In this document: positions 57,472 through 64,000 of the stretch, piece after piece
How the letters are laid out: each line of letters opens with the position of its first letter
How positions within the stretch are numbered: position 1 is the first letter of the stretch
From: Microcaldota archaeon
Lineage (GTDB): Archaea; Micrarchaeota; Micrarchaeia; Micrarchaeales; CABMGC01
Reading direction: 5' to 3'
Length of the DNA: 64,000 nucleotides
Assembly (NCBI GenBank): GCA_021796225.1
Contig: JAJYOL010000002.1
Span: forward strand, 1 to 64,000
Program-made: the position numbers and the translations under genes
The notes under the pieces: model-generated
What the model was told of the DNA's origin: nothing
The model's database searches: none
The model's input: only the letters and a program-made list of their open reading frames with translations

Positions 57472-57972
57472 TTATGCCTTTTTCTTAGGTTTTTTCTGCT
57501 TTAGCACCGCCCATGTATCGTTTTCGGAATCATATTCCAGGAGTTTGGCACGTACGCCTATTCTTAAAAGAAGTTTTTTCATGTTCATGAAATTCGTCTC
57601 CGCGTGGCCGTCAAGCGTTATCCCTTTGGAAGAGAGTTCCTGCACAAGCTCTTCCGTAGTAAGATGCGAACGCGTGAGTGCGGAAATTGCGCTCTTGAAC
57701 GGTTCCAGCTTTACGAGCCTCTCCCTGAGTATCTTGGACATGTTTCCAGGGTTGACCTTTCGGCCCAGTGCCGTAAGCTTGATTTCCGATTCGTCTACGT
57801 CGGTGAATCCCAACATGTCGCATGCTTCAACAAGCGGCATTAGGAAATCGATGTCGATCTCTGCCTCATCTGCGAGCTCCGACAGCTCTATGACCCCACC
57901 GCTCTCCTTTATTATCTCCAGAATCCCCCTGATATTGGCAGTTTCAGAGACCAGGGGAAATAGATTATGCAT
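57472..57972 (-). CDS. AAA-associated C-terminal domain-like protein (stand-alone)
   Basis: GGVIELSELADEAEIDIDFLMPLVEACDMLGFTDVDESEIKLTALGRKV resembles the C-terminal domain usually fused to such ATPases. Confidence 0.6.
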   Translation of the reverse strand: MHNLFPLVSETANIRGILEIIKESGGVIELSELADEAEIDIDFLMPLVEACDMLGFTDVDESEIKLTALGRKVNPGNMSKILRERLVKLEPFKSAISALTRSHLTTEELVQELSSKGITLDGHAETNFMNMKKLLLRIGVRAKLLEYDSENDTWAVLKQKKPKKKA

Positions 57973-58076
57973 AGTTATTCATTTGGATAACAATATTTTT
58001 AATGCTAATCCCTGTCCGACGACATGCCTGGAAAAGGCACTTTTGGCGCATGATGCGCGTTCGCAGGCTGCAACAA

Positions 58077-59006
58077 TTATTTTTTCATGCCGTAGTACTC
58101 TATCAGGTTGTCTATGCCCATGTCAAGCGTGTATTCCGCCTTGAATCCGAGATCCTCTTCGGCCTTCTTCGTGCTGGCAAGCGTGTGCATGACATAGTTC
58201 TTAAGCGGCTGCTGTATGTACTCGGGAACAACTTCCGTTCCGAGGTGCTTTGAAAGCATGCTTACCATTTCGTTAAGCGAGTAGTTCTTCCCCGTCCCCA
58301 CATTGTATATGTTGAACCCTGTCTTTGAGGAGGCTTTTACGAAAGCGGAAACTACGTCTTCTACGAACGTGAAGTCCCTGGTCTGCGTGCCATCGCCGTA
58401 TATTACCGGCTTCTTGCCTTCCTTTACGGCGAGCAGGAACTGCGATACGAGATTTGCATAGCCTTTCTTCGCTTCTTCGTGCCTTCCGTATACGGAAAAG
58501 AGCCTGAGTGCAGTTGAGTTAAGGCCTTCGAATTTGTTGTAAAGTTCGGCCATCCTTTCCACGCCTATTCTCGCCTCGGTGTAGAAATCGGTGACCTTGA
58601 GCCCGAGATTCTCCGTGTGCGGAGGCTGCAGGCCGTTGTAAACCGATGATGATGATGCAAATACCACAGGCGCGTGCTTCTCCACCGCATACTTGAACAG
58701 ATTTATCGAATCGTGTATTACCTCGCTTACGCGCTGATTGTCCTCCCTGTACATTGGCGTGGAAGAATACATCCCCAGATGAAATATGATATCCACATCG
58801 CCGTTTATTTTGGAGATGTTGCCGCTGCTGTCCTGCACGAACTTCACGTTGTTCTGGGACATCAAATCCTTGATGTTGTCGAGAGTACCGGTATGCAGCG
58901 TGTCAAGCACGGTAACCTCGTTTTCCGGGGCAAGCGTCCTGACAAGGTTGCTTCCTATAAATCCCGCTCCTCCCGTTACTATTATTTTCTTGCCCTTTAT
59001 TTCCAT
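58077..59006 (-). CDS. NAD-dependent epimerase/dehydratase (UDP-glucose 4-epimerase-like SDR)
   Basis: VTGGAGFIGSNLVRTLA, FASSSSVYNG, YTEARIGVERM, RLFSVYGRHE, RDFTFVEDVVSAF. Confidence 0.9.
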   Translation of the reverse strand: MEIKGKKIIVTGGAGFIGSNLVRTLAPENEVTVLDTLHTGTLDNIKDLMSQNNVKFVQDSSGNISKINGDVDIIFHLGMYSSTPMYREDNQRVSEVIHDSINLFKYAVEKHAPVVFASSSSVYNGLQPPHTENLGLKVTDFYTEARIGVERMAELYNKFEGLNSTALRLFSVYGRHEEAKKGYANLVSQFLLAVKEGKKPVIYGDGTQTRDFTFVEDVVSAFVKASSKTGFNIYNVGTGKNYSLNEMVSMLSKHLGTEVVPEYIQQPLKNYVMHTLASTKKAEEDLGFKAEYTLDMGIDNLIEYYGMKK

Positions 59007-59084
59007 TGGATCACATCTTAGTATAATTGGTTTTGTTGATGAATCATTATAACTCTTTTTATTTTATACTGATATGGTGTTTAA

Positions 59085-61622
59085 ATGAGTGAGTATAGAT
59101 ATCACACGCTCGGCGACAATGTAATTCCGGAAAATTACCGCATATCCTTCAAAACGAACATGAAAACGTTCAGGTTCTCAGGCACCGAAACGATAAGCGT
59201 AAATGTGGGCAAAGCATGCAACAGCATAAAGCTCAATGCCAGGGAACTCGACATATTGGATGCGGAAGTGAAACAAAAGGCCAAGGCACAGAAAGCGCGT
59301 GTCAGCTACTACAAGAAAAATGAGGAAGTTGTACTGCACTTCAAGGACAAAATACGCGGGAAGGCCGAACTGCATATTGAATTCCGCGGAGAGAATAACG
59401 ACAAGATGTACGGGTTCTACAGGAGCAAGTATAGCGAAAAGGGAAAAGACAGATACATACTAACGTCGCAGTTCGAGGCCGCCGATGCAAGAGCCGCATT
59501 CCCATGTTTTGACGAACCGTCTTTCAAGGCGACTTTTGACATAGCCATGGAAATTGACAACGGGCTTGATGCAATATCGAACATGCCGGTAAAAAGCACC
59601 GTCAAAATGGGGGAAAACAGAAAGCTGGTAGCATTCAAAACGACCCCAAGAATGTCGTCTTATTTGGTATATCTGGGGGTTGGCAATTTCGATTACGTGC
59701 AAGGCAGCCTCGGAAAACTGAAGATACGCGCGGTTACGGTTCCGGGAAAGGGCAGGTTGGGCAAGATGAGCATCGTATACGCAAAGAAATTCGTTTCGTT
59801 CTTTGAGAAATATTTCGGGATAAAATATCCGCTCCCTAAGCTTGACCTTATAGCAATACCCGACTTCAGTGCTGGAGCAATGGAAAATTGGGGAGCCGTA
59901 ACGTTTAGGGAAATAGCGATACTCGGAGATGAAAAAAATACGCCCATAGCGGTTAAGCAGAGTATAGCGGAAACTATTGCACACGAGCTTGCCCATCAGT
60001 GGTTCGGCGACTTGGTAACGATGAACTGGTGGGATGATTTGTGGCTGAATGAGAGCTTTGCCACATTCATGAGCTACAAAGCCATGGATGACGCATTTCC
60101 GGAATGGAATGTCGAAAAACAGTATTTTGACGAGGTCATAGCCACAGCATTTGCCGCAGATTCGCTGAAGACCACGCATCCGATAAGCGTAAAGGTCAAC
60201 ACGCCGAAAGAAATAGACCAGATATTCGACAGCATAAGCTATGAAAAAGGGGGCACGGTTCTGCACATGCTTGAAAATTTTGCTGGGAAAGAAGCATTTA
60301 GGAAGGGCCTTCATGACTATCTGAAAAGCCATGCATACGGAAATGGAACAAAATACGCACTGTGGAATTCCATAGGCCATGCTGCAGGCGGAAGAAAATC
60401 CGCGGAGATAGCCAAATTTGCCAGCAGCTGGATAAACAACCCAGGATATCCGATAGTAGAAATCGAAAATGAAAATGGAAAAATTTATGCAAAGCAGCGC
60501 AGATTCCTTATAGTAGAATCGAACACAGGGAAGGAAGAGAATTGGCCTGTTCCTCTCAATTACCTCACTAGCAATGGAGATATGGTAAACGAGGTTCTTG
60601 GGAAAACGAGAATGCTTTTGAAAGCGCGCAATTCGGAATGGGTAAAACTCAATCACGGACAGCATTACCTTTACAGGACAGATTATCCCGACGAGATGCT
60701 TGACAGACTCGGCAGGCAGATAAAATCGGGGAGATTGAAAGGTACGGATTCGTGGGGCATTGAGAACGACGTTTTCGTACTTGCCAGATGCGGGAGAATG
60801 CCCGTCAGCGAATATCTCGAGTTCGTTGAAAATCATTGCATGAACGCGGATTATCCGCTCAGCTTTAATCTTGCATCCCATTTGGGATGGACAAGAGACA
60901 TGCTGTATGAAAAGGACGGGGTAGAGCGTGTCAGAGAAGTTTCCAGGAAATATTATAGGAAAATTCTTTCCGAGTTGGGATGGCAGAAGAGAAAAGGGGA
61001 AAGCACCACGGATACCATGTTAAGAAGCATTGCGATATCCGGATTGGGACATATTGGAGAACGCGATGTGATAAGGAAGGCCGATTCGCTGTTCAACCGC
61101 TACATGTCAGGCAAAGCTATAGATCCCGACTTAAAGAGCGCGGTATACGGCATTGCCGCATGGAATGGCGATGATAGCACGTATAGAAAGGTCGTCGAAC
61201 GATATAAAACGGAACAGACGCCAGACGATAAACGGCGCCTGCTTCAAACCCTGGCCTTGTTCGGTAGAAAAGACCTTTTAACAAAAACGCTCGATTACGC
61301 ATTTTCCAAGGATGTAAGACTTCAGGATTCTTACGTTCTGCCTGCAATAATATCTTCAAATCCTGTCGGGAGAGACCTGATATGGAAATGGACAAAGAAT
61401 AACTGGCAAAGCATAAGAGGGAAGTATAAGAGCGGAACGCACATGCTTGAGAGGTTCGTAACGAACATGTCTGCCCTCTATGAGGACAAGGATTTTGAGG
61501 AAATAGAATCTTTCTTTTCCAAGAAGGAAAATACAAGAGACGATATCAAGCTCAGGGTAAAGCAGACATTGGAAAGGATACGGGCGAATAAGAATTTCAT
61601 GAAAACGAACGGGTTGCTCTAA
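59085..61622 (+). CDS. M1 family aminopeptidase (tricorn-interacting factor-like)
   Basis: GAMENWGAVTFRE, HELAHQWFGDLVTMNWWDDLWLNESFATFMS. Confidence 0.95.
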   Translation: MSEYRYHTLGDNVIPENYRISFKTNMKTFRFSGTETISVNVGKACNSIKLNARELDILDAEVKQKAKAQKARVSYYKKNEEVVLHFKDKIRGKAELHIEFRGENNDKMYGFYRSKYSEKGKDRYILTSQFEAADARAAFPCFDEPSFKATFDIAMEIDNGLDAISNMPVKSTVKMGENRKLVAFKTTPRMSSYLVYLGVGNFDYVQGSLGKLKIRAVTVPGKGRLGKMSIVYAKKFVSFFEKYFGIKYPLPKLDLIAIPDFSAGAMENWGAVTFREIAILGDEKNTPIAVKQSIAETIAHELAHQWFGDLVTMNWWDDLWLNESFATFMSYKAMDDAFPEWNVEKQYFDEVIATAFAADSLKTTHPISVKVNTPKEIDQIFDSISYEKGGTVLHMLENFAGKEAFRKGLHDYLKSHAYGNGTKYALWNSIGHAAGGRKSAEIAKFASSWINNPGYPIVEIENENGKIYAKQRRFLIVESNTGKEENWPVPLNYLTSNGDMVNEVLGKTRMLLKARNSEWVKLNHGQHYLYRTDYPDEMLDRLGRQIKSGRLKGTDSWGIENDVFVLARCGRMPVSEYLEFVENHCMNADYPLSFNLASHLGWTRDMLYEKDGVERVREVSRKYYRKILSELGWQKRKGESTTDTMLRSIAISGLGHIGERDVIRKADSLFNRYMSGKAIDPDLKSAVYGIAAWNGDDSTYRKVVERYKTEQTPDDKRRLLQTLALFGRKDLLTKTLDYAFSKDVRLQDSYVLPAIISSNPVGRDLIWKWTKNNWQSIRGKYKSGTHMLERFVTNMSALYEDKDFEEIESFFSKKENTRDDIKLRVKQTLERIRANKNFMKTNGLL

Positions 61623-62764
61623 TTCCGCTGCAGAATTGAAAATATCTTGTCGTATACCCCGGGTATATGCGAAGAAAGGAATTGCTTCAGGTTGGCCTTG
61701 CGGTGCAGATATTCCTTTTTGTTGCCCGTTGCAAGCAGATGTGTTATATTAGACACGATTTTCTCAGTATCATAGACATTGCACATTTCCGATATTTCCT
61801 TCGGTATCGGGGTATACTTGGGAAGAAATACAGGGGTACCGAGTGCCACGCTTTCTATCGAAATTACGCTGAGCCCCTCGCGTTCTGACATATTAAGCAT
61901 TGCCAGGGAGCCTTTAATCGCGGAATACAACTCCTGTGAAGAACTGAAGAAGCCTTGCATCGAGACTACGTTTGACAGACCTTTGGAATCTATCATGTTT
62001 CTTACGGATTCTTCCTCTGGACCAGAACCTACTATCAGGCCGTGCACCGGAACGCGTGATGTTTTGTTTACTTTTTCAAGTATTGAAAGCCATAAATCAA
62101 GCCTTTTTTCCTTGATGAGTCTACCTGAAAATAGGATCGTATTATCAGGAAGATGCGATGCACGAATCTTTGACATCGCCTTCGAGTTTATAACAGGGCT
62201 GAAACACCTTAACTTTTCGGCGGCCATGCCCTCGTTTGCGAGGTCCTTCGCAGTTGAACTCGAATTTGCAATGTAAAAATCAGCTCCGCGAAGAAAAAGA
62301 GAATTGAGTCTGTGTGCAAACGTACCTTTAAATTCGCCGAGGTATGATTTCCAGTACTTGCGGCTCCACACTTCGTCTACATGAAGCACCATGCTGCATC
62401 TGAAAATCCAACAGTAAATTCTCACGAGCGGAAGATGGAGCACAGGGAATTGATTAGACACTACGACGTCGAACCTATATCGGAAAATATTAAACATGCT
62501 CATTGAAAAAAGAACCGCTTCGGATATTGAACGTCTGCTGTTATTGTAAAGTGAATCGTGGGTTACGTCGAATAAGGAATGGTAGTGTATGCCTTCGTAG
62601 GTAAAATCCCTGGCCATGCCGGGCCATCTCATCGAGAAGAAGTGCACCTCGTGCTTCTTGGCAAGTTCTTTTGCCTCGTTGTAATGTATGGCCTCAGCGC
62701 CCCCTATATGCCAGGGATACGCCGCGTCGTATATGAACGCTATTTTCATGATACCGCCAATCAT
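61619..62764 (-). CDS. GT4-type (GT-B) glycosyltransferase
   Basis: YPWHIGGAEAIHYNEAKELAKKHEVHFFS, FSGRLIKEKRLDLWL, MLNMSEREGLSVISIESVALGTPVFL. Confidence 0.88.
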   Translation of the reverse strand: MIGGIMKIAFIYDAAYPWHIGGAEAIHYNEAKELAKKHEVHFFSMRWPGMARDFTYEGIHYHSLFDVTHDSLYNNSRRSISEAVLFSMSMFNIFRYRFDVVVSNQFPVLHLPLVRIYCWIFRCSMVLHVDEVWSRKYWKSYLGEFKGTFAHRLNSLFLRGADFYIANSSSTAKDLANEGMAAEKLRCFSPVINSKAMSKIRASHLPDNTILFSGRLIKEKRLDLWLSILEKVNKTSRVPVHGLIVGSGPEEESVRNMIDSKGLSNVVSMQGFFSSSQELYSAIKGSLAMLNMSEREGLSVISIESVALGTPVFLPKYTPIPKEISEMCNVYDTEKIVSNITHLLATGNKKEYLHRKANLKQFLSSHIPGVYDKIFSILQRN

Positions 62765-64000
62765 TTGGTATTCTTCACCGCAGCGACGACAGGAGTGTAA
62801 TTTGACAGCCTGTAAAGCGCCGGACCAAACCCGGTACTTTCAAGCGATGACGCTATTACATTAGTAGGATATGTATTTATGTAGTAGCTGCACGTGCTGT
62901 TTGAATACGGCTGCGTGTTGCACCAATATCCCCTGTCAAATACGAAACAGGAAAATTGACTTTCGAACGCGATGGCTTGGGGGTTTCCGCTTCTGAAAAA
63001 TTCCACCTGCATTGCACTCCTGTTAAGCATGTACCATACGTCGGGAGTGAAGGTAAAGACAAGACAATTGCTTGGAACCAGCGTGGAATTGCCGTGTATG
63101 AAATTAACCATTCCGAATATCCATTTCTGCTGTGGCATCTGTGAAGGAAGCATTGTTATGTTTGGAGCGAGTGCTATGAAAGGATATATTGCAAATGCAC
63201 ACACCATTGCGATAGCGACGACGAATGCTACTGTGGAGATATGTTTACGCGGCCTGCGTTTTCGCAACTTTGTCTTTTGCACGATTTTCGAACGTATCTT
63301 TGATATAGTATCAACCAGGTCATACATCCCGTATACCCCTAGCGACGCAAGAATTGCCAAAGGTGGAAGTATCTGCAACATGAAACGCGAATCAACACCG
63401 TACAACACCGATCCGGCATAGAAAAAATCATAGAACAGATGAAATGGGATTATCCATGCGCCGAGCATAAGAAGCACTGCAAAACGTTCCCTTATGTAAG
63501 GATTTGCGACTAGAAGTACAGCGCCGAAAACTGCCATGATTAAAACTTCTACTGGAAACACCGCAGGATAGCTTGTTTTCTGGTTTAACATCCCAAGGAA
63601 AAAGAGGACATTGGGCTTTATGTTTGACAGGAATGCCTTTGTAGAAAAGAGACCCGTGCTTGTCTGCCCGAAGCTTCCGTGCTGAAATTGCTGAACTGCA
63701 AATGCGATTTCTGGGATGCAGAGCAATGCAAATACCGCTATTACTATCAAGGAATTGCGCGAACTGAAAATATGGTTTATCCTTTCGGGAATGCTTGTTA
63801 TGGAATCGGATATGCTGGAATCTGCAGCAAAGAGATAAAGGAATGCGAATATCGGAAACAGCAATATCGCTTCTCCGCGCATGTATATTGTAATACATAA
63901 GGAAAAAAGGAATGCGGACATTGTGCGTACGTTTCTGTATTTTATGAAAAGCGCGAACAGCAGAAATGTGAATGTGGTAAACATCATGAAAGGCAGGTTT
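62761..64000 (-). CDS. GT-C (ArnT/PMT-like) glycosyltransferase, N-terminus outside window
   Basis: Multi-TM with YMRGEAILLFP and a C-terminal NCLVFTFTPDVWYMLNRS resembling CYVMTYQPPLWYMLNMS of 3356..5146; no plausible N-terminus inside the window. Confidence 0.6.
   Translation of the reverse strand, partial: NLPFMMFTTFTFLLFALFIKYRNVRTMSAFLFSLCITIYMRGEAILLFPIFAFLYLFAADSSISDSITSIPERINHIFSSRNSLIVIAVFALLCIPEIAFAVQQFQHGSFGQTSTGLFSTKAFLSNIKPNVLFFLGMLNQKTSYPAVFPVEVLIMAVFGAVLLVANPYIRERFAVLLMLGAWIIPFHLFYDFFYAGSVLYGVDSRFMLQILPPLAILASLGVYGMYDLVDTISKIRSKIVQKTKLRKRRPRKHISTVAFVVAIAMVCAFAIYPFIALAPNITMLPSQMPQQKWIFGMVNFIHGNSTLVPSNCLVFTFTPDVWYMLNRSAMQVEFFRSGNPQAIAFESQFSCFVFDRGYWCNTQPYSNSTCSYYINTYPTNVIASSLESTGFGPALYRLSNYTPVVAAVKNTK

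Noticed and set aside
59460-60881. 473-aa minus-strand ORF
   Set aside because: Fully antisense to the clear M1 aminopeptidase; composition is Cys/Tyr/Arg-rich shadow sequence with no recognisable domain

Overview
Archaeal chromosome segment. A three-unit tRNA-splicing endonuclease, archaeal PolB/MCM/RadA/SecY/DphB/TYW1 and class III-signal-like (pilin-type) N-termini suggest a Micrarchaeota/ARMAN-like DPANN lineage; this placement is inference. The window holds dense housekeeping genes: PolB, MCM, RadA, SecY, MetRS, IMPDH, PurA, PurB, class II ribonucleotide reductase, NrdR, Tmk, Dcd, TYW1, DphB, EndA, Map, RNase HII and an M1 aminopeptidase. It has four intact tRNA genes: Val-TAC, Arg-CCG, Arg-TCG and Glu-TTC. 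It also has a large cell-surface/glycosylation component. The observations most worth a second look are: (1) two NrdR-box-like palindromes 32 bp apart over the promoter of the class II RNR, with an nrdR gene directly downstream, giving a bacterial-style regulatory circuit in an archaeon; (2) a RelE/RHH toxin-antitoxin cassette bracketed by a tRNA-Arg gene and a ~30-nt copy of that tRNA's 3' end, which looks like an att-site scar; (3) a pilin-anchored 799-aa protein with an Asn-Ala-Ala-Thr repeat stalk and two tandem non-canonical Hint (intein/hedgehog-like) domains; (4) a family of pilin-LamG genes with near-identical ends and divergent cores, plus a distant copy sharing a 69-bp identical stretch; (5) a secreted beta-propeller with an N-glycosylation sequon at the same position in six of seven blade motifs, encoded between two GT-C glycosyltransferases; (6) an RNase HII gene that appears to need a non-canonical ATT start after a perfect Shine-Dalgarno; (7) a three-domain EndA. 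All calls were made by reading the sequence; no database search was run.
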